A DNA stretch of 64,000 nt from DASTFY01 sp963829955. GTDB taxonomy: Bacteria > Actinomycetota > Acidimicrobiia > Acidimicrobiales > Ilumatobacteraceae. The notes under the pieces are model-generated. The model was not told where the DNA came from and ran no database searches. It was given only the letters and a program-made list of their open reading frames with translations. Shown one piece after another: positions 9,402-16,861 of this stretch. The translations under genes were made by a program, and so were the position numbers. The stretch covers positions 407,835 through 471,834 of the forward strand of contig CAWHKS010000001.1 in assembly GCA_963829955.1 (NCBI GenBank), given 5' to 3'. How positions within the stretch are numbered: the first letter of the stretch is position 1; each line of letters begins with the position of its first letter.

Positions 9402-9541
9402 CGTGGGAAAACCTCTCGTGGGGACCGGTCCGAGCCCGTGCCGCGGGCGTCTCGGACGGCTATCCGAAGCCGGGCGATCCTACCGGGCGATGGACCGCAT
9501 CAGCGACCCCGGGCACCCTGGCGACGGCGGCCGGCCGGCGG

Positions 9542-10075
9542 TCAAGGCTCGCTCTCGAGCTGCTCGCGGAGCGCTTCGAGGCCGGCCCACCGCGGATCGA
9601 CCGGGTCCGGCTGGCACTCACACGGGACGAGGTTGCGGTCGGCGCCGCAGCGCGCGCAGATCCCGGCACAGTCAGACCGGCACAGGGGCGCCGAGGGCAG
9701 CTCCATGAGGACCAACTCCCGCACCATCGGCCCGAGATCGAGCTGCTCGCCGTCGAAGGTGAAGGCGTCCTCGCTGGTCGGGTGCACCTGGTAGAGCTCC
9801 GAGACCTCGGCCACGAGCTCGCCGGAGGCCGGGCCCAGGCAACGGCGGCAGGTGCCCTGCCACCCGGTCCGGACCTCGCCGTTCACCGTCAGCCCGTCGG
9901 ACAGGCTCTCCACGACGACGTCGACAACGACCGGCGTGCCGTCCTCCACCCGTGCCCCATCCCCTGTTGGTCCACCCAGCGCCAACCCCTCAGCGGGCAC
10001 CACCAGCTCGTACGCCTTGCGGGTGGCCGGCCGGCGGGTCAGCTCGGCCACGTTCAGCACGAGGGCGTCCGTCAA
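9542..10075 (-). CDS. DUF177/YceD family protein
   Basis: About 177 residues. YceD/DUF177 proteins are encoded next to rpmF across bacteria and are linked to large ribosomal subunit (23S rRNA) maturation. The conserved CRRCLGPASGELVAEVSEL core and a C-terminal Cys cluster (CRSDCAGICARCG, then CEC) are present, giving a probable metal site. The TTG start at 10075 overlaps the stop of the upstream SepIVA-like gene (TTGA); GTG 10060 is an alternative. The overlap implies translational coupling. A 140-base gap to rpmF may hold a separate promoter, but none is obvious. Confidence 0.85.
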   Translation of the reverse strand: MTDALVLNVAELTRRPATRKAYELVVPAEGLALGGPTGDGARVEDGTPVVVDVVVESLSDGLTVNGEVRTGWQGTCRRCLGPASGELVAEVSELYQVHPTSEDAFTFDGEQLDLGPMVRELVLMELPSAPLCRSDCAGICARCGADRNLVPCECQPDPVDPRWAGLEALREQLESEP

Positions 10076-10656
10076 TACTCGTCCTGGTCGAAGAAGTTGG
10101 AGACGGGCTCGGGCTCCGGCGGCGCAGGAGGCCGGGTGTCGTTCATCCGCCCGTTCAGCTTCTCCCGGCCGACGACGACCGTCTTCAGGGTGCGCTCCAA
10201 GAGGATCTCGAAGCTGGCCAGGCGCTGGTCGCAGAAGTCCTCGATCTCCAGCTTCATGCGCCGGGCCTCGTTCTCGGCCGCTTCGACGATCTTGCGGGCC
10301 CGCATCTCCGCGGCCCGTACGACCTCGGTGCGCTGGACCATGCGCTCGGCCTGAGCCCGGCCCGCGTCGAGGATGTCCTCGGCTTCCCGCTTGGTCTTGT
10401 CGATGAAGTCCTGCCGTTCCTTGAGCATCCACCGGGCCTGGCGCAGCTCGTCCGGCATGCGATGAACGGCCTCCTCCAGCAGCTCGATGATCTCCTCGCG
10501 GTTGATCATCGGCGACGACGACAGCGGCATTGTGCGGGCCGTGGCGATGATGTCGACAGCACGGCGCAGCAGGCTCTCGGAGTCGTGGAGGGGCGACGCG
10601 GGCTGGTCGTCCTCGTCGAGGTCGTCCTCGTCGTCGTAGTCGTCGTAGGAGGTCAT
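10072..10656 (-). CDS. SepIVA/DivIVA-like coiled-coil cell-division protein
   Basis: 194 residues with a very acidic N-terminus (DDYDDEDDLDEDD), then a long charged coiled coil. Two blocks line up with mycobacterial SepIVA from memory: MPLSSSPMINREEIIELLEEA followed by RMPDELRQARWMLKERQDFI, and a C-terminal FCDQRLASFEILLERTLKTV. SepIVA is a DivIVA-domain protein of the septum and subpolar growth zone. The SepIVA gene also neighbours the DUF177 gene in mycobacteria, which supports orthology. The coil here is shorter than in mycobacteria. It overlaps coaD by four bases (ATGA) and is followed by the DUF177 gene, so the three are coupled. Confidence 0.75.
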   Translation of the reverse strand: MTSYDDYDDEDDLDEDDQPASPLHDSESLLRRAVDIIATARTMPLSSSPMINREEIIELLEEAVHRMPDELRQARWMLKERQDFIDKTKREAEDILDAGRAQAERMVQRTEVVRAAEMRARKIVEAAENEARRMKLEIEDFCDQRLASFEILLERTLKTVVVGREKLNGRMNDTRPPAPPEPEPVSNFFDQDEY

Positions 10657-11132
10657 GGGTCGGTGCGGTCCTTGAGGCGCCGGGCCACGGCGTCCGGAAC
10701 GAGGTGGCTGACGTCACCACGGTAGTGGGCGATCTCCCGGATGAAGCGGGATGACAGGAAGGACAGGTCGGGCCGGCAAGGCACGTACACGGTGCGGACA
10801 CCACTGACGGAGTAGTTCGTGTGCGCCATCTGCTGCTCGATCTCGAAGTCGGCCGCGCTGCGCAGCCCCTTCACGATGAAGTCGGCGCCGACGGCTCGGG
10901 CGGCGTCGACGGCCAGGCCCTCGAACGACCGCACCTCGACCTCGGGCAGGTGCCCGAGGGCCTCCTCGAGCATGGCCTGGCGCTCGTCGAGCGAGAAGAA
11001 GCCGCCGGTCTTGCCCGGGTTCACCATGGTCGCCACGACGACGCGCCCGAAGAGCGTGCTCGCCTGCTCGACCACGTCAACGTGGCCGTTGTGGAGGGGA
11101 TCGAAGCTCCCCGGGTAGACGACGGTCGACAC
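10653..11132 (-). CDS. coaD: Phosphopantetheine adenylyltransferase
   Basis: CoaD transfers AMP to 4'-phosphopantetheine in coenzyme A synthesis. The nucleotidyltransferase motif GSFDPLHNGH is at residues 8-17 with catalytic His17, and SSRFIRE near residue 126 is the second ATP-binding motif. Length is 159 residues, typical of the hexameric bacterial enzyme. It uses a GTG start at 11132. Its last codons overlap the SepIVA-like gene start. CoaD supplies the CoA from which the ACP prosthetic group is made, and acpP is in the same cluster. Confidence 0.96.
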   Translation of the reverse strand: MSTVVYPGSFDPLHNGHVDVVEQASTLFGRVVVATMVNPGKTGGFFSLDERQAMLEEALGHLPEVEVRSFEGLAVDAARAVGADFIVKGLRSAADFEIEQQMAHTNYSVSGVRTVYVPCRPDLSFLSSRFIREIAHYRGDVSHLVPDAVARRLKDRTDP

Positions 11133-11230
11133 GTAGCAACCCCTGTCCGCCTGACGGCGTACAAGGTTACTCCGGCCCGGCGCCGCCTCCCCGTCATGCT
11201 CTCATCGCCCCATCATCCCGAGGGGAGGTC

Positions 11231-11779
11231 TCAGCGTCCCGTGGCCCGGTCGGCGCGGCGGAGGAACGTGACGTGGGTGGTGCCGTAGCGCTTGGCCCGG
11301 ACGACCTCCCAGCCGGGTGCCGGCTCGACGGGCCGGTCGGACTCGGCCACGAGCAACCCAGTCACGCGCAGCCCGGTGTCGAGACCGCCCATGAGGCCCT
11401 CCCAGCGGTCGAACGAATACGGGGGGTCGGCCAGCACCAGATCGGCGGCCGGGGCCGATGCGAGGAAGCGTTGGACGTCCAGCGGCGCGACGGTCGCCCT
11501 GTCCCTCAGCCCGAGGCCGTCGAGGTTGGCACGGAGCGCGGTCAGCGCGGGGCGAGCCGACTCGACGAAGGTGCAGTGTGCGGCCCCCCGGGACAGCGCT
11601 TCGATGCCGAGCGCGCCCGAGCCGGCAAAGAGGTCGAGCACGACCGCGTCGGTGACCCCGTCGAGGCTGGCGAGCGCATTGAACATCGCTTCCCGCACGC
11701 GGTCACTCGTGGGCCGGGTGGCCGCTACCTCCGGCGCCTGCAGCCGTCGCCCCCGGAGCGAGCCGGCCACCACGCGCAC
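11231..11779 (-). CDS. rsmD: 16S rRNA (guanine(966)-N2)-methyltransferase RsmD
   Basis: RsmD methylates G966 of 16S rRNA. The N-terminal VVAGSLRGRRLQAP and TRPTSDRVREAMFNAL blocks, the SAM-binding VLDLFAGSGALGIEALSRGA, and the catalytic DPPY at residues 118-121 are all present. Length is 182 residues with a GTG start at 11779. In most actinobacteria recG lies directly upstream of rsmD; here an 11.4-kb block of unrelated genes separates them. The C-terminus (RYGTTHVTFLRR) is normal, so the insertion did not damage the gene. Confidence 0.94.
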   Translation of the reverse strand: MRVVAGSLRGRRLQAPEVAATRPTSDRVREAMFNALASLDGVTDAVVLDLFAGSGALGIEALSRGAAHCTFVESARPALTALRANLDGLGLRDRATVAPLDVQRFLASAPAADLVLADPPYSFDRWEGLMGGLDTGLRVTGLLVAESDRPVEPAPGWEVVRAKRYGTTHVTFLRRADRATGR

Positions 11780-11811
11780 CGTCCCACCCTAGGAGGGCAG
11801 ACTGGACGGCG

Positions 11812-11991
11812 ATGGATCCCGAGGCGACCATCACCTGCATCGACTGCGGCGGTCGGGCCCACCGGCTGACCTACCGCCGCGAGGACGGCACGTGGCTGCC
11901 CGGGGACATCATCGCCTACCGGTGCGAGGACTGCCTGGACCGCTGGGACGTCGTCCTTCCCGACGACTGGGGCGAGGAGGACGACGTCTAG
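11812..11991 (+). CDS. Small zinc-ribbon-like protein (hypothetical)
   Basis: A 59-residue open frame beginning at ATG 11812. It has two Cys pairs, CIDCGGRAHRLTY and CEDCLDRWDVV, spaced like a treble-clef or zinc-ribbon knuckle, and a strongly acidic tail (DDWGEEDDV). AGGAGG lies at 11791-11796, fifteen bases upstream, which is far for a ribosome site. It is divergent from rsmD and the first gene of the accessory block. The function is unknown; a metal-binding RNA or protein adaptor is only a guess. The paired CxxC spacing argues against a chance ORF. Confidence 0.65.
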   Translation: MDPEATITCIDCGGRAHRLTYRREDGTWLPGDIIAYRCEDCLDRWDVVLPDDWGEEDDV

Positions 11992-12010
11992 GCGGGCTGA
12001 CCGTGGACCG

Positions 12011-12634
12011 CTAGGCCAGCCGGCGGAGCAGCATCGTCGCCGCACCGGGCTGGTAGCAGGTGCTGGCCCTGTTCATCAGGTCCTGCCAGTCGGCGTCGCC
12101 GGCCATGGCCCCGTTGTCGGCTTCGAGGGCGCCCAGGTCCGGGAAGCTCGTGATCCAGCCGACGCCGGCGAACGGGCCCGTCAACGAGCGCCCGAAAAGG
12201 GGACTCCGCCCGGTGAGGCTCGTGAAGGTGTCGACGATCTCGACCCCCACGGCCATCGCCTCGCCCGCCTTGCCAGGAGCCCATTGGGCCTGGACGATGG
12301 ACACCCACGGCCCGGGCTCGCCCGACGGCGCGCCGTGGAGGACCTCCGTCAGCGTGTCGTTGGTCGGGCCCTCGTAGAGGTGGTTGTTCTGCTCCGTCCA
12401 CTCCATCGTCGCCTCGTCCGCCCCGTACTTGTCCGCCGCTGTCTCCAGCTCGGCGAGGCTGGAGACCCGGGCGGACCACAACACGGTGCCGACGCCAGGG
12501 GAGAACATCGTTGTCCACGTGTACACCGGCAGCCCGATCAACTGAGCGGCGCGAGAGCCGGCCTCCACCGCGGAGGCCATCGCCTCTCGGGCGTGCCCGG
12601 GCGCGATCGAACGACTACGTCCAAAGAGATACAT
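12011..12634 (-). CDS. Duplicated dimeric alpha/beta-barrel-like protein (hypothetical)
   Basis: 207 residues, cytoplasmic, without a recognisable catalytic motif. It contains an internal repeat: TVLWSARVSSLAELETAADK in the first half matches VGWITSFPDLGALEADNGAM in the second, and each is followed by a short helix (EATMEWTEQ / ADWQDLMNR). The strand-helix pattern resembles a tandem ABM/NIPSNAP-type ferredoxin-like fold, but no heme or substrate residues can be named. ATG 12634 follows GGGAGGGG. The neighbour is a DUF4386 membrane protein on the same strand. The function is unknown. Confidence 0.7.
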   Translation of the reverse strand: MYLFGRSRSIAPGHAREAMASAVEAGSRAAQLIGLPVYTWTTMFSPGVGTVLWSARVSSLAELETAADKYGADEATMEWTEQNNHLYEGPTNDTLTEVLHGAPSGEPGPWVSIVQAQWAPGKAGEAMAVGVEIVDTFTSLTGRSPLFGRSLTGPFAGVGWITSFPDLGALEADNGAMAGDADWQDLMNRASTCYQPGAATMLLRRLA

Positions 12635-12720
12635 CTGCCCCTCCCTTTCCGAGCGCCCGTACCCGGACGCTGGTCAACGGTCGCGCCAGCACCCCGCCAG
12701 GTCAACCGTCACCGGGTTTG

Positions 12721-13446
12721 CTACGCCACCGCCACGCTCGGCTCGGCGATGGGGATCGGCCTGAAGCCCTTCCACGCGCAGTAGATGGCGAGCGACGCTT
12801 CCCACGCGATCTCCGGTAGGGCCAAGAAGAACGAAGGTCCGGACCCGTTGTCGTAGGCGCCGAACAGGATCAGCACGAACGAGAGGATCAGCAGCGGGCC
12901 ACCGATGAGACCCAGCATCGCCATGCCCCGAGGCACGAGGCCGGACCGGTACATCAGGTAGCCCAGCATCAGGCCGTTCCCGAAGCCGACAACGAGTCCG
13001 GGCCCGAACTGGAAGGCCCAGTCGTAGACGGACACCAGGGTGTTGCCTTGTACTTCGAGCGCGGTGGCCTCGGCCCCACTTGCGGTCATCCACGCATCGT
13101 TCACATCCACAACGGTGATGATGCTGATGAGGCCGATGGCGATGAACACCGACTCCATGATGCGGGCGGTGACGTACCCGAGCGAGATGGTCTCGCTCAC
13201 TCGCCTCACGAGTGGGTAGATGACGACCGCGGTTGCGATGTTGGTGGCGATCACGCCGAACTCGAGGATCGAGCCGAGCTGCAGGCTCGTGTCGGAAACC
13301 TCTCCAGGGTTGAAGAACGTGTCGGTCCACGTGGCGCCCAGCCCGTCGACGAAGAGGATCCGCGCTGGGATGCTGGTGATGAAGGTGCCGATGAAGAACC
13401 AGCCGAAGATCCGTCCGATTCTCTGCGTGTCCATTCTCGACTCCAT
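12721..13446 (-). CDS. DUF4386 family membrane protein
   Basis: About 241 residues with six predicted membrane helices. The opening MDTQRIGRIFGWFFIGTFITSI and the later helices (TARIMESVFIAIGLISIITV, LILSFVLILFGAY) match the DUF4386 pattern known from many bacteria. The function of the family is unknown. ATG 13434 (four codons in) is an equally good start. The product would sit in the cytoplasmic membrane. It lies on the minus strand behind the duplicated-barrel gene with 86 bases between them, so co-transcription is possible. Confidence 0.82.
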   Translation of the reverse strand: MESRMDTQRIGRIFGWFFIGTFITSIPARILFVDGLGATWTDTFFNPGEVSDTSLQLGSILEFGVIATNIATAVVIYPLVRRVSETISLGYVTARIMESVFIAIGLISIITVVDVNDAWMTASGAEATALEVQGNTLVSVYDWAFQFGPGLVVGFGNGLMLGYLMYRSGLVPRGMAMLGLIGGPLLILSFVLILFGAYDNGSGPSFFLALPEIAWEASLAIYCAWKGFRPIPIAEPSVAVA

Positions 13447-13631
13447 GGCTACGACCGCGCCGGCACAGGCTACGCGGAAAGAAAATCGACCGTGACCGTC
13501 GGGCCACAGGAATGCCCATCTGTGCCGGAGTGTGACGCCTGACTGCCGGCGCCGGCTCGTCCTTTGGTCGCCTCGGAGTCCGCCGGCGGTCCAGAACGAA
13601 GCAATGTGGTCGATCTACCGAGGGAGGAACG

Positions 13632-14033
13632 ATGGCCAGCAACGGGATTGCCAAGTTCTGGAAGCCAGTCATCAACGTGACGGATCTCGACGCCGGGGAG
13701 AGCTTCTGGTCTGCCGTGTCGGGCTTGTCGCCGCAGGGACGGCATGGCCAGTTCTCCGTCCTCGACGCCGACAACGCGTCTGATCGCGACAACTGGATCC
13801 TGCTGCAGCTGGTGCCGGTCGGCCAGGTCAGCACAAAGAGCGGCACGCATCTCGACTTCCGAGTCGACGATGTCGCCGACGCCGCTCAGGCGATCGTCGA
13901 GATCGGAGGTGCTGTCATCAAGCCACCCGACATGTACATCATCGACGGTGAGGCGATGTTGGAGTGGGCGGTGATGCAGGATCCGTTCGGCAACGAGTTC
14001 TGCATCATCAGGTGGCCGCTCGACGAAAGGTGA
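13632..14033 (+). CDS. VOC (glyoxalase/bleomycin-resistance) superfamily protein
   Basis: 133 residues with the paired beta-alpha-beta-beta-beta pattern of the vicinal oxygen chelate fold: WKPVINVTDLDAGESFWSAVSG, then HLDFRVDDVADAAQAIVEIGG, and the ending MQDPFGNEFCIIRW. Metal ligands of such enzymes are His/Glu; His in THLDFRV and Glu in GNEFCII are conserved, so a metal site is plausible. The substrate cannot be assigned; such proteins act as small-molecule lyases, dioxygenases or drug-binding proteins. A good ribosome site (GGGAGGAACG) precedes ATG 13632. It is divergent from the DUF4386 gene. Confidence 0.85.
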   Translation: MASNGIAKFWKPVINVTDLDAGESFWSAVSGLSPQGRHGQFSVLDADNASDRDNWILLQLVPVGQVSTKSGTHLDFRVDDVADAAQAIVEIGGAVIKPPDMYIIDGEAMLEWAVMQDPFGNEFCIIRWPLDER

Positions 14034-14190
14034 CCGCATCGCCGCAGGCAAAGGAAGGCCTGCGACGACTTGAAGAGGAACTCCACCGGAGCGCGTGGAA
14101 CCGCACGGGCGCTACCTAGGGTGTGGGCGTTCGCGTGGGTCAGCGCGCCGCGCGAGTCGACAGGACGCGCCTCGCCCGGCACCAGCGGGA

Positions 14191-14610
14191 TCAGTTGTTG
14201 GGCTCGGCTGCGCTGATGTCAGCAAGTGCCGCTTCACCGTCAGCTTCGATCGCCAGATCGCCGAGGCTGACGATGCCAACGGCCTTGCCATCCTCCAACA
14301 CAGGTACACGGCGTAGTGCCTGGTCTCGCATCAGCCTGATGACGTCCTCGACACGCGTCGACGGCGAGGTGGTAACCAGGTCGCGACTGCAGATGTCACC
14401 GATGCGGGTCGAGTTTGGGTCCTTCCCGTCAGCCACGCCCCGCACAACGAGGTCTCGGTCAGTCACGAGGCCGTAAAACGTCCCATCGCGCTCGACCAGT
14501 ACGTCACCGATGTCCCGATCCCGCATGAGCGCGGCCGCCTCGGTGAGGACAGTCGTTGCATCGCACACCACGGGCTTTTTCGTCATCACGTCTTGAATCG
14601 TGCTCGCCAT
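14191..14610 (-). CDS. CBS-domain pair protein
   Basis: 139 residues made of two CBS motifs (residues about 7-60 and 72-128), starting MASTIQDVMTKKPVVCDATT. CBS pairs bind adenosine nucleotides and act as energy or stress sensors; stand-alone CBS proteins resemble mycobacterial hypoxic-response protein 1. Both halves keep the GLVTDRDLV and VGIVSLGDLA turns. ATG 14610 is preceded by GAGGAGG; the frame stays open further upstream but the extra residues have no similarity. It has no fused enzyme or channel, so the target is unknown. Its neighbours are other stress-type genes. Confidence 0.9.
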   Translation of the reverse strand: MASTIQDVMTKKPVVCDATTVLTEAAALMRDRDIGDVLVERDGTFYGLVTDRDLVVRGVADGKDPNSTRIGDICSRDLVTTSPSTRVEDVIRLMRDQALRRVPVLEDGKAVGIVSLGDLAIEADGEAALADISAAEPNN

Positions 14611-14994
14611 CAGAAACCTCCTCATCGACGGTCCGTCGCGACCGCCGCAATCGGGATGCTGCCCACCGGCCTCACGGCACAAACGCATCCGCGGGGCTTC
14701 TGCCACCGCTCATGCTCATCGCGGGCCGGGAGGCCCACCCGCGTCTCACCCGCCTAGGCCCTTCCGCCCCTCCATGCCATGAGGATGCGGACGCTGGGGC
14801 CCTTGGAGAGTCGACTCGCCCGACGAAACGCGAAGGCGCGGGCTCCCGTCGAGCGGGCGCCAGTCCGCCACCCGAAAGGGTATTCACCCGACTACCGAGG
14901 CCGTTGTCGATTGAACATCCGAGGTGAGGGGTAGAGCGGCTCGAGCCGTGCCCTCTACAGCGGCGCTCCCTCGACAACTCTTGGAGGAGTTTCA
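14611..14994. other. Intergenic region between divergent CBS and MscS-like genes (384 bp)
   Basis: No convincing gene is seen. It must hold the promoters of both flanking genes. A GGGTAT hexamer occurs near 14879, but no GTTT-type -35 lies at the right distance, so a stress-sigma promoter is not claimed. A GGAGGAG ribosome site for the plus-strand gene is near 14981. Confidence 0.5.
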
Positions 14995-15789
14995 ATGACA
15001 GCCCTCTTCGCCGATGTCCAGTGGAGCCAAGGCATCGAGGATGCCTGGTCCGATGTGGCATCGTTCGTTCCGAAGTTCATCGGCTTCCTGATCATCCTGA
15101 TCGTCGGGTACCTGATCGCCAAGGCCATCGGGAAGGCCGCGGACGCCATCCTCGAGCGTGTCGGGTTCGACAGGGCCGTCGAACGAGGCGGCGTGAAGCG
15201 GGCGTTGGCGCACACGAAATATGACGCCAGCGACATTCTCTCCAAGGTGATCTTCTACGCCCTTTTCCTCATCGTGTTGCAGATGGCGTTTGGCGTGTTT
15301 GGCCCCAACCCGATAAGCGAGCTGCTCGAGGGCGTGATCGCCTATCTACCGAAGGTCATCGCCGCCATCATCATCATCATCGTGGTGAGTGCCATTGCCT
15401 CGGCCGTTCGGGAGATCATCGAAGCAAGTCTGGGCGGCCTCAGCTATGGCACCCTGCTCGCCAACCTGGCCGCGGGGGCGATCCTCGTGATCGGCGTGTT
15501 CGCCGCCCTGAACCAGCTCCAGATCGCACCAGCCATCGTCACTGGCCTCTTCTATGCCCTGCTTGCCGTCGTCGTGGGATCGGCCATCGTCGCGGTGGGG
15601 GGCGGCGGGATCCTGCCGATGCGTCAGAGGTGGGAACGCGCTCTCGCCCGGTACGACGCGGAGAAGCCCAAGGTTCAGGAAGCGGCTCGAACATCGAGAT
15701 CACTGGCGAGCGACGGACAGCCTCGTGGGCCGGAGGCCACGACCACCGACGCCCTCATCCCGCCGCCACCACCACCGACTCAAGCGTGA
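14995..15789 (+). CDS. Membrane protein with MscS-type conserved TM-helix repeats
   Basis: 264 residues. Two copies of the small conserved TM-helix module found in MscS-like/CmpX proteins are visible: FIGFLIILIVGYLIAKAIGK plus downstream basic helix, and VIAAIIIIIVVSAIASAVRE. Two further membrane helices follow (GAILVIGVFAALNQ, ALLAVVVGSAIVAVGGG). The tail is hydrophilic and ends in a proline run (PPPPPPTQ). A pore-lining beta domain of full MscS channels is absent, so conductance is uncertain; a role in osmotic or membrane stress is inferred from the family. The TTGGAGGAG ribosome site before ATG 14995 is strong. Confidence 0.85.
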   Translation: MTALFADVQWSQGIEDAWSDVASFVPKFIGFLIILIVGYLIAKAIGKAADAILERVGFDRAVERGGVKRALAHTKYDASDILSKVIFYALFLIVLQMAFGVFGPNPISELLEGVIAYLPKVIAAIIIIIVVSAIASAVREIIEASLGGLSYGTLLANLAAGAILVIGVFAALNQLQIAPAIVTGLFYALLAVVVGSAIVAVGGGGILPMRQRWERALARYDAEKPKVQEAARTSRSLASDGQPRGPEATTTDALIPPPPPPTQA

Positions 15790-16054
15790 CGTAGGGCGCC
15801 TGTGGGAACGGTCGTCCGTGAACACGCGGGCTGCGCCCGTGTTGCCGGGTGACCCTGCCGCCGCCGCCAGCGGGCGACTCGTGCCCGAGGATGGCGTCCC
15901 CGCCACGGTCACCCGAACCGACGTCCTCATCGCCGGATCGCAGGTCGTCAGGTGCCTAGCGGCCCCGGCCCGATCCCTGGAGCTGGGGACGCGGGCCTTC
16001 ATGGTGTCCCTTGGCGTTGGTGCCCAACGTCGGCGGGCGCGTGGCCGGACGCGG

Positions 16055-16098
16055 CGAGGCCAGCGCCGGAGGCGACGCTGCCTCCGGCGCTGGCCTCG
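16055..16098 (-). terminator. 19-bp perfect hairpin downstream of the PRC-barrel gene
   Basis: CGAGGCCAGCGCCGGAGGC at 16055-16073 pairs perfectly with 16080-16098 across the loop GACGCT. It begins ten bases past the stop of the PRC-barrel gene (minus strand). There is no U tract, which is common for high-GC terminators. It may stop transcripts from both sides. The rest of 15790-16054 shows no gene. Confidence 0.7.
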
Positions 16099-16107
16099 TC
16101 TCGCTGG

Positions 16108-16458
16108 CTACGACCAGTATGAGCCGTAGTAGGTGCCGTACTTGTCGTAGTAGGCGTCGTCGTCGGCGGTCATCGCCTCGTCGTAGTCCGGGGCGTTCTT
16201 GATCTGGTCCTTGGTCATCGACATGTAGACCCGGCGGTCGGTGGGGTCGACACGGGTGACCATGCCGGCGGGAATGAGCCGCTTCTTGCCGAAGATCCAG
16301 AACCCGGTGTCCACCACGAGGTACTGGCGATTGACCTCGGTCGAGCTCTGGTCGATCTTGCCGATGCTTCCGTCGCTGGCCTCGACGTCGAAGCCGACGA
16401 GGTCGTTGGCCGCGGTATCGATGCCACCCCGGTAGGTCCACACGGTCTTGCTTGCCAT
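16108..16458 (-). CDS. PRC-barrel domain protein
   Basis: 116 residues beginning MASKTVWTYRGGIDTAANDLVG. The PRC-barrel beta strands are visible (GFDVEASDGSIGKID, RQYLVVDTGFWIFGKKRLIPAGMVTRVD), followed by a Tyr/Asp-rich tail (DDDAYYDKYGTYYGSYWS). PRC-barrel proteins of this small type are common in actinobacteria and often stress-induced; molecular partners are not known. ATG 16458 is set by the AAGGAGG site just upstream; the longer open frame to 16608 runs through the promoter. A putative alternative-sigma promoter lies about 80 bases upstream and a long hairpin lies downstream. Confidence 0.88.
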   Translation of the reverse strand: MASKTVWTYRGGIDTAANDLVGFDVEASDGSIGKIDQSSTEVNRQYLVVDTGFWIFGKKRLIPAGMVTRVDPTDRRVYMSMTKDQIKNAPDYDEAMTADDDAYYDKYGTYYGSYWS

Positions 16459-16536
16459 CTTGCATCCTCCTTCGTCCACCTCGCCCACTGGTCGGTCCGC
16501 CGACAAAGGTCGGCGACAGCGAAGTGCTGCCTCGTC

Positions 16537-16564
16537 CGATACCTCGAGGCCTCGGACGGCAAAC
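16537..16564 (-). promoter_or_regulatory. Candidate SigB/SigF-type stress promoter for the PRC-barrel gene
   Basis: On the minus strand GTTT (16561-16564) is followed after 17 bases by GGTAT (16537-16541), close to the actinobacterial general-stress consensus GTTT-N15-17-GGGTAT. It is about 80 bases upstream of ATG 16458. The rest of the 403-base gap 16459-16861 shows no gene. Confidence 0.4.
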
Positions 16565-16861
16565 GATGACTGAACCATCGGTGACCCGGGTATGAGACGA
16601 AGCATCAAGTAGCGCCGGCGTGTCAGTGATCGTCGACGGCTCCTTGGGAAACGGTTCTCCTCGCGGGCGGGCGGGGAGGACCGCCACGGGTTCAGCCGTC
16701 TAGTTCCGAGACCTCTGCACCGTGCTCAATCTCCTATTCCGCCAGGCCGCCGAGTTCGCCTCAGAGCGACCGCGAGCTCCCCGGGCACGAGCCGCTACAG
16801 CGGGCCTCGCCCGGACGCGGTGGCGTGGGCAGGCGCCAGGTTGGGTAGACGTACGCGCCGT

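Noticed and set aside
14879..14884. A GGGTAT hexamer as a stress-sigma -10 site for the MscS-like gene.
   Set aside because: No GTTT-type -35 at 15-17 bases upstream.
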